Source: Kocuria rosea
Lineage (GTDB): Bacteria > Actinomycetota > Actinomycetes > Actinomycetales > Micrococcaceae
Direction: 5' to 3'
Assembly (NCBI RefSeq): GCF_023715525.1
Contig: NZ_JAMBOG010000013.1
Coordinates: 1 to 64,000, forward strand
Length of the DNA stretch: 64,000 bases
Below are positions 25,387 through 33,988 of this stretch, piece after piece. The notes beneath the pieces are model-generated. The model saw nothing but the letters and a program-made list of their open reading frames with translations. It had not been told where the DNA came from and did not search any database. A program made the translations under genes and the position numbers. Each line of letters begins with the position of its first letter. Within the stretch, counting starts at the first letter, position 1.

Positions 25387-26493
25387 ATGACGCAGTCCCC
25401 CACGGCCTCCCCCGCCCGCACGGCCGCGCCCTCCGGCGCGGTCCGGGACCTGTCCTTCCTCGACCGCTGGCTGCCGGCGTGGATCCTGCTCGCCATGGCC
25501 GCAGGCCTCCTGCTCGGCCGCCTCGTGCCCGGACTGGACACCGCCCTGGAGGCCGTGACGGTCGGGGAGGTCTCTCTGCCCATCGCCGTCGGGCTGCTGG
25601 TGATGATGTACCCGGTGCTGGCGAAGGTGCGCTACGACGAGACCCACCGGGTGGCCGGGGACAGGCGCCTGATGGGCGCCTCCCTGGCGCTGAACTGGAT
25701 CGTCGGGCCCGCACTCATGTTCGCCCTGGCCTGGCTCCTCCTGCCCGATCTGCCCGAGTACCGCACCGGGCTGATCATCGTGGGCCTGGCCCGCTGCATC
25801 GCCATGGTGCTGATCTGGAACGACCTCGCCTGCGGGGACCGCGAGGCCGCGGCCGTGCTCGTGGCGGTCAACTCCGTCTTCCAGGTGCTCGCCTTCGGCG
25901 CGCTGGGCTGGTTCTACCTCCAGGTCCTGCCCGGGTGGCTGGGCCTGCCGGCGACGTCGGCGGAGTTCTCCGCGTGGTCCATCGTCGTCTCCGTGCTCGT
26001 CTTCCTGGGCATCCCCCTGGTGGCCGGGTTCCTCACCCGCACGCTCGGGGAGAGGACCAAGGGCCGCACCTGGTACGAGCAGAGGTTCCTCCCCGGACTG
26101 GGGCCCTGGGCCCTGTACGGGCTGCTCTTCACGATCGTGCTGCTCTTCGCCCTCCAGGGCGAGGCGATCACCTCCAGCCCCTGGGACGTGGTGCGCATCG
26201 CCTGGCCGCTGCTGGCCTACTTCCTCCTCATGTTCGGCATCGGCCTGCTCGCCTCCCGCGCCCTGGGCCTGAACTACGCGAGGTCCACCACCGTGGCCTT
26301 CACCGCCGCCGGCAACAACTTCGAGCTCGCCATCGCCGTGGCCATCGGCACCTTCGGGGTCACCTCCGGGCAGGCCCTGGCCGGGGTGGTCGGCCCGCTC
26401 ATCGAGGTGCCTGTGCTGGTGGCCCTGGTCTATGTGTCCCTGGAGGCCGGGCGCAAGCTGTTCCCCGGTGATGCCACCGTTCCCACCCGCTGA
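25387..26493 (+). CDS. ACR3 family arsenite efflux transporter
   Basis: A 368-residue membrane protein with ten hydrophobic segments, the size and topology of ACR3 (often labelled ArsB) carriers that expel As(III) with proton exchange. The family signature with the essential cysteine is present in [19 protein letters not shown], and the later [16 protein letters not shown] motif on helix 9 is intact. About 24 polar residues precede helix 1. The transcript should start near 25291, about 96 bases ahead. The arsenate reductase gene follows 52 bases on, so both form one arsenic-resistance unit under the divergent ArsR. Confidence 0.95.
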   Translation: MTQSPTASPARTAAPSGAVRDLSFLDRWLPAWILLAMAAGLLLGRLVPGLDTALEAVTVGEVSLPIAVGLLVMMYPVLAKVRYDETHRVAGDRRLMGASLALNWIVGPALMFALAWLLLPDLPEYRTGLIIVGLARCIAMVLIWNDLACGDREAAAVLVAVNSVFQVLAFGALGWFYLQVLPGWLGLPATSAEFSAWSIVVSVLVFLGIPLVAGFLTRTLGERTKGRTWYEQRFLPGLGPWALYGLLFTIVLLFALQGEAITSSPWDVVRIAWPLLAYFLLMFGIGLLASRALGLNYARSTTVAFTAAGNNFELAIAVAIGTFGVTSGQALAGVVGPLIEVPVLVALVYVSLEAGRKLFPGDATVPTR

Positions 26494-26545
26494 CCGGACC
26501 CGGTCCCGCACCTCCCCTGTTCCCGCGAACCTCCAGGAGTCCCCG

Positions 26546-26986
26546 TTGAGCGACACCCAGCCCTCTGTCCTGTTCGTCTGCGCCAAGAACGGCGGCAAGT
26601 CCCAGATGGCCGCCGCCCTCATGGACCACTACGCCCACGGGTCCGTGGAGGTCCACTCCGCCGGCACCACGCCGGGCGGCACGATCAATGCGCTGTCCGC
26701 CGAGGTGATCGCCGAGGTCGGCGCCGACATGTCCCACGGGCACCCCAAGCCGGTCGACCCCGACCTGCTGCGCCGGGTCGACCGGGTGGTCGTGCTGGGC
26801 GACGAGGCGAAGGTCGAGCCCGCCGAGGGGATGGCGGGCACCGTCGAGACCTGGCACACCGACGAGCCCTCCACCCGCGGCATCGGGGGCATCGAGCGGA
26901 TGCGCCTGGTCCGCGACGACATCGACGCCCGCGTCCGGGCCCTGCTCACCGAGCTCACCACCCGCCCCGCCGACCCGGCCCCGTGA
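26546..26986 (+). CDS. arsenate reductase, low-molecular-weight-phosphatase type
   Basis: A 146-residue protein of the LMW tyrosine-phosphatase fold. It should reduce arsenate to arsenite for export by ACR3, probably with mycothiol and a mycoredoxin as in other actinobacteria (inference from context). The phosphate loop reads CAKNGGKSQ: the usual C-x5-R has a lysine in place of arginine. The acidic loop is [13 protein letters not shown]. No C-terminal pair of redox cysteines is present, so a thioredoxin-coupled ArsC mechanism is unlikely. The TTG start at 26546 is supported by AGGAG six bases upstream; no in-frame ATG or GTG fits better. Confidence 0.85.
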   Translation: MSDTQPSVLFVCAKNGGKSQMAAALMDHYAHGSVEVHSAGTTPGGTINALSAEVIAEVGADMSHGHPKPVDPDLLRRVDRVVVLGDEAKVEPAEGMAGTVETWHTDEPSTRGIGGIERMRLVRDDIDARVRALLTELTTRPADPAP

Positions 26987-27094
26987 ACCCGGCCCGTGAA
27001 CCCGGCCCCGCGGACGCGATCAGCCCGGCGGTCCGGGAGTGATGCCGCCCACAGCGGACGGGGAGCGGGAAGGGTTCCGCGCCGGACACCGTTA

Positions 27095-27106
27095 TTGAGA
27101 CGTCAA
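27095..27106. promoter_or_regulatory. MarR-like operator before the FMN reductase gene
   Basis: TTGAGACGTCAA; its reverse complement TTGACGTCTCAA differs at one base from the repeat TTGACGCCTCAA in the marR promoter at 13157-13168. It lies 27 bases before the reductase ATG, in an AT-rich stretch likely to hold the transcription start. Confidence 0.55.
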
Positions 27107-27133
27107 CTTTTTCCGACCGGAGGGAACCCCGCC

Positions 27134-27694
27134 ATGACCACCGTCCTCGCGTTCCTCGGCTCGCCGCGCCAGGCGTCCACCAACAAGATGCTCCTCGAGG
27201 CCGTCCGGGCCGTCGCCCCGGAGGACGTCGACGTCGTCGTCTACGAGGGCCTCGCCGACCTGCCCTTCTACAACGAGGACGTGGACGTGGACGGCACCCG
27301 CCCGGCTCCGTTCGAGGCGCTGCGGGACGCCGCCGCCGCCGCGGACGCCCTGCTCGTGGTGACCCCGGAGTACAACGGCACCATGCCCGCCACGATCAAG
27401 AACATGGTCGACGTCCTTTCCCGCCCGTTCGGCGACAGCGCGATCAAGGGCAAGCCCGCGGCCGTGATCGGCAGCGCCTTCGGCCAGTACGGCGGGGTGT
27501 GGGCCCAGGAGGAGGTCCGCAAGGCACTGGGCATCGCCGGCGCCCGGGTGCTCGAGGAGCCCCGGCTCGCCGTGGGCGGGGCCGCCGCCCGCTTCGAGGC
27601 CACGCCCCCCGCCGAGGACCCCGAGATCGTCGCCGCCATCCACGCCGTGCTGGCCGCGCTGAGCACCGCCGAGGAGCTCCAGCCGGTCTCCTGA
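27134..27694 (+). CDS. NADPH-dependent FMN reductase family protein
   Basis: A 186-residue flavodoxin-fold enzyme. It has the FMN phosphate loop GSPRQASTNK, the DALLVVTPEYNGTMPATIKNMVDVLSRP signature and the GSAFGQYGG motif, all typical of NAD(P)H:quinone/azo/chromate reductases such as YieF/ChrR and AzoR-like proteins. Two-electron reduction of quinones or other electrophiles is the expected activity. GGAGGGAA lies seven bases before the ATG. It follows the arsenic genes by about 150 bases but has its own AT-rich leader with a MarR-like operator, so it is probably separate from them. A stem-loop follows the stop. Confidence 0.9.
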   Translation: MTTVLAFLGSPRQASTNKMLLEAVRAVAPEDVDVVVYEGLADLPFYNEDVDVDGTRPAPFEALRDAAAAADALLVVTPEYNGTMPATIKNMVDVLSRPFGDSAIKGKPAAVIGSAFGQYGGVWAQEEVRKALGIAGARVLEEPRLAVGGAAARFEATPPAEDPEIVAAIHAVLAALSTAEELQPVS

Positions 27695-27719
27695 GCGACC
27701 CCTCCCTGCTGCTCGCCCC

Positions 27720-27747
27720 CGCCCCCGCCGCGCCCGCGGCGGGGGCG
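27720..27747 (+). terminator. terminator hairpin after the FMN reductase
   Basis: A perfect 12-base-pair GC stem (27720-27731 with 27736-27747) has a 4-base loop, 26 bases after the stop codon. No T run follows. Confidence 0.6.
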
Positions 27748-27835
27748 ACGTCGTGGTCCTCTCTCTTGTCTTCGACCTCCGAACGCCACCTACAATTGGT
27801 GCAACAACCACGTTCACCGGTGAAAGAGGACGGCG

Positions 27836-29044
27836 ATGTCCGTGCCCCCGGGGCCCCGGCTGAAGCCGGGCTCCCAGACGTCCCTGCGCAACGCGAACCA
27901 GCGCCGGGTGCTCGAGACCGTCCGCCGCCACGGCCGGCTGACCCAGGCCCAGATCTCCCGGCGCACCGCCCTGGCCCCGTCCACGGTCTCCAACATCGTC
28001 CACGAGCTGATCGGCGCCGGCCTGCTGGCGATGGAGGCGGACAACGCGGGCCGCCGGGGCCAGCTCATCAGCTTCCGGGGCTCGGCCGGGCACGTGGTGG
28101 GCATCGACGTGGGCCACCGCCACCTCACGGTCGCCGTGGCCGACCTCAACCAGCGGATCCTCGCCCAGCGCCGCCACGACCTCCCGGCGGGGCACCGCTT
28201 CGCCGAGGGCCTCGAGCTGGTGGGCGCCGTCCTGGACGACCTCCTCGAGGACGCCGGCCTCCCCCGCTCCGGGCTCCTGGCCGCCGGACTCACCCTCCCG
28301 GCCCCCGTGGACCTCGAGGGGCGGCTGATCAGCGCCGCCGCGATCCTGCCCGCCTGGGGCGGGATCGACGTGCGCGAGGAGTCCGGACGGCTCCTGGGCC
28401 TGCCCGTCGTCGTCGAGAACGACGCGAACGCCGGGGCCCTCGGCGAGCTCGCGTGGGGCGCGGGCCGCGGGACCCGCAACATGGTGTACGTCAAGGTCGG
28501 CCACGGCGTGGGGTCCGGGCTGATCCTCAACGGCTCCCTCTTCCGCGGCGCCACCGGGTCCGCGGGCGAGATCGGGCACTCGACCCTCGACGAGCGCGGC
28601 AGGGTGTGCCGCTGCGGCAACCGCGGCTGCCTCGAGACGTTCGTCTCCTCCGGCGAGGTCGCCCGCCTGCTGGCCGGCACCCACGGGCCGGACCTCACCG
28701 TGGAGGGCCTCGTCGACGCCGCCCTGGCGGGCGACGTGGCCTGCGGGCGCGTCGTCGGCGACACCGGCCGGACGCTGGGCCCCACCGTGGCCACGCTGTG
28801 CAACACCCTCAATCCCGAGCTCGTGGTGATCGGCGGCGAGATCGCCCGCGCCGGGGAGCTGCTCCTCGGCCCGCTGCGCGAGACCGTCTCCCGCCACGGG
28901 GTGCACGGCAACGTCCGCGAGCTTCGGATCGAGGCCGCCCGGCTCGGCCTCCAGGCCCATGTGGCCGGCGCCGTGATCGTGGCGCTGCAGCGCGCCGAGC
29001 TGCCGGTGGGGGCCGGACCGGAGAACTTACCGACGGGTCAGTAG
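27836..29044 (+). CDS. ROK family transcriptional regulator
   Basis: A 402-residue repressor of the NagC/Mlc/XylR type. A winged helix-turn-helix (about residues 17-70, with RLTQAQISRRTALAPSTVSNIVHELIGAGLL) is followed by a sugar-kinase-like domain starting VVGIDVGHRHLTVAVAD. The ROK signature is complete, including the zinc motif GHSTLDERGRVCRCGNRGCLET and the E-N-D-A-N-A-G stretch. The last part, TLCNTLNPELVVIGGEIA, matches the family. A TACAAT -10-like hexamer lies at 27791-27796. The next gene is a sugar porter, with an inverted repeat right after the ROK stop, so it probably controls that transporter in response to a sugar. Confidence 0.93.
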   Translation: MSVPPGPRLKPGSQTSLRNANQRRVLETVRRHGRLTQAQISRRTALAPSTVSNIVHELIGAGLLAMEADNAGRRGQLISFRGSAGHVVGIDVGHRHLTVAVADLNQRILAQRRHDLPAGHRFAEGLELVGAVLDDLLEDAGLPRSGLLAAGLTLPAPVDLEGRLISAAAILPAWGGIDVREESGRLLGLPVVVENDANAGALGELAWGAGRGTRNMVYVKVGHGVGSGLILNGSLFRGATGSAGEIGHSTLDERGRVCRCGNRGCLETFVSSGEVARLLAGTHGPDLTVEGLVDAALAGDVACGRVVGDTGRTLGPTVATLCNTLNPELVVIGGEIARAGELLLGPLRETVSRHGVHGNVRELRIEAARLGLQAHVAGAVIVALQRAELPVGAGPENLPTGQ

Positions 29045-29045
29045 C

Positions 29046-29066
29046 AATGTTCGACTAATGGACATT
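29046..29066. promoter_or_regulatory. inverted repeat between ROK gene and sugar porter
   Basis: AATGTTC (29046-29052) and GGACATT (29060-29066) are arms matching at 6 of 7 positions around a 7-base AT-rich centre. The 21-base span suits a ROK operator and lies about 135 bases before the porter start. Confidence 0.5.
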
Positions 29067-29201
29067 CCCTCCTCGAAGTTTTACTGTTGAGCGCATCACA
29101 AGAACCCCTCGGCGACGGCGGGCCCTCCCGTCCCCCGGGGCGGCGGGCTCCTGGCACGTCCGGTCCCGCGCCGACCTCTCCACCAGCAAGGGAGCTGTGC
29201 G

Positions 29202-30617
29202 ATGAGCAACAAGGCCTCGAGCTCGCGGCTCGCCGGTGACGCGAACACCGCGGCAGTCATCCGGATCAGCATCGTCGCCGCCTTCGGCGGCTTTCTCTTC
29301 GGCTACGACTCCGCCGTGATCAACGGCGCCGTCGCGTCCCTCCGGACCGAGTTCGGCATCGGTCCCGCCGTGCTCGGCACCACCGTGGCCTCGGCCCTCC
29401 TCGGCGCGGCCGTCGGCGCGTTCTTCGGCGGGCGGATCGCCGACCGCCTGGGCCGCGTTCCCGTCATGAAGATCGCCGCGGTGATGTTCCTGCTCAGCGC
29501 GCTCGGCTGCGGCCTGGCGTACCACCTGAGCTGGTTCATCGTCTGGCGCGTCGTCGGCGGCATCGCCGTGGGCGTCGCCTCCGTGATCGCCCCGGCGTAC
29601 ATCGCCGAGGTCGCCCCCGCAGCGGTGCGCGGACGGCTCGGCTCGCTGCAGCAGCTGGGCATCGTGCTCGGCATCTTCGTCTCGCTCACGGTCGACGCGC
29701 TGCTGGCGGCCTGGGCCGGCGGCGCGGACGAGACGCTCTGGCTCGGGCTGGAGGCCTGGCGCTGGATGTTCCTGGCGATGGCCGTGCCCGCGGTGACCTA
29801 CGGCATCGGCGCCTTCGCCATCCCGGAGTCCCCCCGGTACCTGGTGCTCGCAGGCCGCCCCGACGACGCCCGCCAGGTGCTGACCGGCCTCCAGGGGATC
29901 GTCTCCGCCAACGACCGCGTCCAGGCGATCCAGCAGTCCGTCCACTCCGAGCGCAAGCCGCGGATGTCCGACCTGCGCGGCCGCATGGCAGGTCTGAAGC
30001 CCATCGTGTGGGTCGGCATCGGCCTCGCCGCCCTGCAGCAGTTCGTCGGCATCAACGTCATCTTCTACTACTCCAACGTGCTGTGGCAGTCGGTCGGCTT
30101 CACCGAGGCGGACTCGTTCACCATCACCGTGATCACCTCGGTGACCAACGTCGTCGTCACCGTCGTGGCGATCGCCCTGGTCGACCGCGTCGGCCGGCGC
30201 CCGCTGCTGCTCGTGGGCTCGGCGGGCATGACCCTCTCCCTGGCCACCCTGGCCGTGCTCTTCGCCACGGCGAACGTCGTCGACGGCGCACCGCAGCTCG
30301 GCCCCACCGCCGGCCCGATCGCCCTCGTGGCCGCCAACCTCTTCGTGGTGTTCTTCGGCGTCTCCTGGGGCCCCATGATGTGGGTCCTGCTCGGCGAGAT
30401 GTTCCCGAACCAGATCCGCGGTGCCGCCCTGGCCGTGGCCGGGTTCGTGCAGTGGATCGCCAACTTCGTGGTCACCGTGTCCTTCCCGCCCCTGGCCGCC
30501 GCCTCCCTGGGTCTCGCCTACGGGCTGTACGCGTTCTTCGCCCTCATCTCGCTGCTCTTCACGATCAAGATGGTCCGCGAGACCACCGGCGTGGAACTCG
30601 AGGACATGACGGACTGA
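29202..30617 (+). CDS. sugar porter family MFS transporter
   Basis: A 471-residue, 12-helix proton-sugar symporter of the XylE/GlcP/AraE type. Sugar-porter motifs are intact: FGGFLFGYDSAVINGA in helix 1, the loop GGRIADRLGRVPVM between helices 2 and 3, PAYIAEVAPAAVRGRLGSLQQL, the PESPRYLV motif after helix 6, the sugar-binding QQFVGINVIFYYSN of helix 7, and DRVGRRPLL. AAGGGAG lies seven bases before the ATG. It is under probable control of the upstream ROK regulator. Glucose, xylose or arabinose are the likely substrates; in the last case it could supply the ara operon, which lacks its own transporter (speculation). Confidence 0.94.
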   Translation: MSNKASSSRLAGDANTAAVIRISIVAAFGGFLFGYDSAVINGAVASLRTEFGIGPAVLGTTVASALLGAAVGAFFGGRIADRLGRVPVMKIAAVMFLLSALGCGLAYHLSWFIVWRVVGGIAVGVASVIAPAYIAEVAPAAVRGRLGSLQQLGIVLGIFVSLTVDALLAAWAGGADETLWLGLEAWRWMFLAMAVPAVTYGIGAFAIPESPRYLVLAGRPDDARQVLTGLQGIVSANDRVQAIQQSVHSERKPRMSDLRGRMAGLKPIVWVGIGLAALQQFVGINVIFYYSNVLWQSVGFTEADSFTITVITSVTNVVVTVVAIALVDRVGRRPLLLVGSAGMTLSLATLAVLFATANVVDGAPQLGPTAGPIALVAANLFVVFFGVSWGPMMWVLLGEMFPNQIRGAALAVAGFVQWIANFVVTVSFPPLAAASLGLAYGLYAFFALISLLFTIKMVRETTGVELEDMTD

Positions 30618-30639
30618 ACGGTCCGCGCACGCTCCCCAG

Positions 30640-30676
30640 ACGGCGGGCCCCTCCCCATCCGGGAGGGGCCCGCCGT
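30640..30676 (+). terminator. terminator hairpin after the sugar porter
   Basis: A perfect 16-base-pair stem (30640-30655 with 30661-30676) with a 5-base loop begins 23 bases after the stop. Confidence 0.75.
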
Positions 30677-30759
30677 CGTCCGTGCTCCCGTCCCGGCCCG
30701 CCGGCGCCGGTGTCGGCTCACCGCGCTCTCGGGGCCGGGTGAGGGGATGATTACCCGTT

Positions 30760-30772
30760 CGTGACCGTCACG
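30760..30772. promoter_or_regulatory. short palindrome upstream of the ThDP enzyme
   Basis: CGTGACCGTCACG is a perfect 6+1+6 palindrome about 120 bases before the gene. It is an operator candidate only; the half-site spacing does not fit Crp/GlxR, which needs six bases between GTGA and TCAC. Confidence 0.35.
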
Positions 30773-30890
30773 ACACAGAACGCGCGGCGCATCGGGTATT
30801 TTCGGAGGACCGCGAACGACCCGGTACCTGAGCCCGGGTTCCGCGCACCCACGTTCCGCGTTCATTTTCAACGGCGAAAAGGACCCCAGG

Positions 30891-32579
30891 TTGACCCAGA
30901 TCACAGCGGACCCCGCTTCCCCCGCACAGGCCGCCGACCGCAAGTCGGCGGGCCACGTCATCGTGGACACGCTCGTGGCCCACGGCGTGCAGCGCACCTA
31001 CGTGGTGCCCGGTGAGTCCTACCTGGACGTCCTCGACGGGCTGCACAACTCCCCGATCGAGACCGTGGTGTGCCGCCACGAGGGCGGGGCGGCCTACATG
31101 GCCGAGGCCGACGGGAAGATGAACCCCGTTCCGGGGGTGGCCATGGTCACCCGCGGGCCCGGGGCGGCCAACGCCCACGTCGGGTTGCACACCTCCTGGC
31201 AGGACTCCACCCCGATGGTGCTGTTCGTCGGGCTGATCCCCTTCGAGCACCGCGACCGCGAGGCGTTCCAGGAGTTCGACCCGCACGCCTGGTTCGACTC
31301 CGGGGCCAAGCGCGTGATGGTCCTCGACCACCCCGAACGCGCCTCCGAGATCGTGGCCGAGGCCTTCTTCGCGGCCACCTCGGGCCGTCCCGGACCCGTG
31401 GTGGTGGGCCTGCCCGAGGACATCATCAAGGTTCAGATCGACGCGAAGCTGCACCCGCCGATCCCGGTGGCCACCGGCGGGATGACCGTCAACGACTGGA
31501 AGGCCCTGCGCGATGCCCTGGAGGCGGCCGACAAGCCGTTGTTCGTCACCGGCGGCAACGACTGGACGACCGAGGGCGCCGCAGGGCTCACCGCCTGGCT
31601 GGAGGAGCACCACCTGCCGGCCGCGGCCGAGTGGCGCACCGAGGGCACCGTGCCCTTCGACTCGGACTCCTACGTGGGACCGATCGGCTACGGCCGCCCC
31701 GCCTTCACCCACCAGCTGCTGGAGGAGACCGACCTGCTGGTCTTCGTGGGCACCGTCCCGGGCGACGTCATCACCAACGGCTTCCTGGTCCGCCAGGACT
31801 GGCAGAAGAAGAACTTCCTCGTCACCATCGACCCGTCCCTGCGCGGGCGCTCGGGGGCGGTGTCCTACCAGATCGTGGCCAAGCCCGACGTGTTCGTGCG
31901 CGACCTCGTGCGCATCGACCTGCCCGCCAAAGACACCTGGAAGGAGTGGACGAACCGGCTGCGGGCGGCCCAGGTGGCCTTCTCCACCCCCGCCCCGCTG
32001 GTCACCGCCGACACCCCGGCCGAGGCCCCGGCGCGGATGGACACCCTGATGGCCCACCTCGTGGCCGGGCTGCCCCACGACGCCATGGTGACCTTCGGCG
32101 CTGGGGAGCACACCAACTGGGCCCACCGCTACTTCCCCACCCAGGGGTATGCGGCGATGATCTCCGCGCGCAACGGCTCGATGGGCTACTCGGTGCCCTC
32201 GGCCGTCGCGGCGTCCCTGCGCTTCCCGGGCCGTCGGGTGGTGACCATCGCCGGTGACGGGGAGTTTTTGATGAACGGCCAGGAGCTGGCCACCGCCGCC
32301 CAGTACGGGGCGACGCCTTTGGTGATCGTGATGGACAACCAGGAGTACGGCACGATCCGCACCCATCAGGAGCGCGACTACCCGCACCGGGTCTCGGGCA
32401 CCCAGCTGATCAACCCGGACTTCGCGCTCATGGCCGCCGCCTTCGGCGGGTTCGGGGTGCGCGTGGAGCACGACGCCGAGATCCCCGCCGCCCTCGAACA
32501 GGCCTTGACGGCCATCGACGAGAAGGGCCGCTTCGCGCTGATCCACCTCGTCGTGGAACAGCGCGTCAAGGCCTACTGA
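30891..32579 (+). CDS. thiamine-diphosphate-dependent enzyme, acetolactate-synthase-like
   Basis: A 562-residue three-domain ThDP enzyme. The catalytic glutamate lies in VVCRHEGGAAYMAEADGK, followed by TRGPGAANAHVGL, and the C-terminal cofactor motif runs from GDGEFLMNG to VIVMDNQEYG, all typical of the acetolactate synthase, oxalyl-CoA decarboxylase and related family. It has no adjoining small regulatory subunit gene (ilvN), so it is probably not the biosynthetic acetohydroxyacid synthase but a catabolic or 2-oxo-acid decarboxylating/ligating enzyme. The start is TTG at 30891 with AAAAGGA nine bases upstream; the protein begins as the family does about 15 residues later. Substrate unknown. 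Confidence 0.85.
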   Translation: MTQITADPASPAQAADRKSAGHVIVDTLVAHGVQRTYVVPGESYLDVLDGLHNSPIETVVCRHEGGAAYMAEADGKMNPVPGVAMVTRGPGAANAHVGLHTSWQDSTPMVLFVGLIPFEHRDREAFQEFDPHAWFDSGAKRVMVLDHPERASEIVAEAFFAATSGRPGPVVVGLPEDIIKVQIDAKLHPPIPVATGGMTVNDWKALRDALEAADKPLFVTGGNDWTTEGAAGLTAWLEEHHLPAAAEWRTEGTVPFDSDSYVGPIGYGRPAFTHQLLEETDLLVFVGTVPGDVITNGFLVRQDWQKKNFLVTIDPSLRGRSGAVSYQIVAKPDVFVRDLVRIDLPAKDTWKEWTNRLRAAQVAFSTPAPLVTADTPAEAPARMDTLMAHLVAGLPHDAMVTFGAGEHTNWAHRYFPTQGYAAMISARNGSMGYSVPSAVAASLRFPGRRVVTIAGDGEFLMNGQELATAAQYGATPLVIVMDNQEYGTIRTHQERDYPHRVSGTQLINPDFALMAAAFGGFGVRVEHDAEIPAALEQALTAIDEKGRFALIHLVVEQRVKAY

Positions 32580-32613
32580 CCCGGACCGCCCCTCGCCGCG
32601 TTCCGGGCGCCGC

Positions 32614-33906
32614 TCAGCCCGCCAGGGGGTGCGCCAGCTCGTCTTCGCGCATCCGTCCCGCCCACAGGGCGGCGAGGCCCAGCAGCGGGGTCAGGAGGGC
32701 CACCGTCCAGAAGATCACCGGCAGGGGGACCACCTGGGCGACCGGCCCGGCGAGCGCCATCGAGACCGGCATCAGGGCGATCGACACGAAGAAGTCGAGG
32801 CTCGAGACCCGCCCGAGCATGTGCCGCGGGACGCGGCGCTGCAGCAGGGTGCCCCACAGCACCATGCCGGCCCCGTCCCCGGCGCCCACGGCGGCGAGGC
32901 ACAGCGCCATGACCCCGAAGGAGTCGGTCGTGGCCACGAGCCCGAAGGGCAGCGTGCCGAGCCCCCACAGCCCGATCATCCAGCTGAGGTAGCGCCTCGG
33001 CAGCGGCAGGGACGCGACGGCGAGCGACGCGAGCGCGCTCGCCCCGCCGTAGCAGGCCAGGAGGTAGCCGAAGGTGGAGGCGTCCCCGCCCAGCCGCTCC
33101 TGCACGATGAAGGGCACCAGGACCTCCAGCGGGCCGAGCAGCAGGAAGACCGCGAGCACCGCCCACAGGAGCGTCCACAGCAGCCACGGGGTGCGCAGGG
33201 TGTAGCGCACGCCCTCCATGAGGTCCTCTCCCACGGACGAGGCCCTCCCCCCGGTCGTCTCCTCCCCTGCTGTCCTCCCGGCCACGGCCTCCGCAGGCCC
33301 GTCCCGCGCGGGCTCGTCCGGCATGCGCAGCCGCAGCAGCAGCAGGAACGCCACCGCGTGGCACAGCGCGATGAGCGCCACGGCGCCGGCGGGCGCCGAG
33401 ATCCCGATGAGCACCCCGGCCACCGCGGGGCCGGCGGCCTGCTGCAGCAGCGGGCGCGCGGTGCCCTCCGTGCCGTTCGCGGCCAGCAGCTGGTGCGCGG
33501 GCAGGATCCGGGGCAGGGAGGCCGAGTAGGCGGGGTAGAAGAAGCCCAGGGTCGCGGAGAACACGAACGCCGCCGCGGCCAGGTGCCACAGCCGCAGCAC
33601 CCCGGTGAGGGACAGCACGGTCACGGCCAGGGCGGTCACCGCGTTGGCGGCCTCGACCACCCGCAGCACGGCCGCGAGCGGGAGCCGGTCCGCGGCGATC
33701 CCGCCCACCAGCACGAAGGCCACGATGCCGAGGGCCCCGACGGCCGTCACCCCGGAAAGGTCCACCGCGCTCCCGCCGAGGCGGACGACCTGCTGGACGA
33801 GGGCGACCGCCCACATCCCCGTGCCGAAGACGCTCACGAACATGGCGGACGCGAGCACACGGTACTGGCCCAGCCGGAAGGGGGCCAGCGCGCGGGGCAG
33901 GGGCAT
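32614..33906 (-). CDS. MFS transporter, drug-exporter-like
   Basis: A 430-residue, 12-helix MFS protein. The N-terminal half has FRLGQYRVLASAMFVSVFGTGMW and VLVGGIAADRLPL, a form of the helix 2-3 loop motif; a long polar middle loop (about residues 198-230) separates the halves. It resembles the DHA3/enterobactin-exporter-like group used for drug or siderophore efflux. The ATG is at 33904-33906. It converges on the ThDP enzyme gene with 34 bases between the stops and is divergent from the MSMEG_6728-like gene. The substrate is unknown. Confidence 0.88.
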   Translation of the reverse strand: MPLPRALAPFRLGQYRVLASAMFVSVFGTGMWAVALVQQVVRLGGSAVDLSGVTAVGALGIVAFVLVGGIAADRLPLAAVLRVVEAANAVTALAVTVLSLTGVLRLWHLAAAAFVFSATLGFFYPAYSASLPRILPAHQLLAANGTEGTARPLLQQAAGPAVAGVLIGISAPAGAVALIALCHAVAFLLLLRLRMPDEPARDGPAEAVAGRTAGEETTGGRASSVGEDLMEGVRYTLRTPWLLWTLLWAVLAVFLLLGPLEVLVPFIVQERLGGDASTFGYLLACYGGASALASLAVASLPLPRRYLSWMIGLWGLGTLPFGLVATTDSFGVMALCLAAVGAGDGAGMVLWGTLLQRRVPRHMLGRVSSLDFFVSIALMPVSMALAGPVAQVVPLPVIFWTVALLTPLLGLAALWAGRMREDELAHPLAG

Positions 33907-33988
33907 GGCACCAGTCTAGGGAGCAGGCTCCCGCGGCTCCGCGGCCGCGCGGTGGTCGGCGCGGCCCGATCCGTAGCAGACTGGGGAG

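Noticed and set aside
26983-27009. Tandem copy of GTGAACCCGGCCC at the arsC stop
   Set aside because: A short two-copy duplication just over the stop codon in GC-rich sequence; it neither changes the protein nor forms a known signal.
30760-30772. Crp/GlxR site before the ThDP enzyme
   Set aside because: GTGA and TCAC halves lie too close together; the six-base spacing of Crp-type sites is missing.
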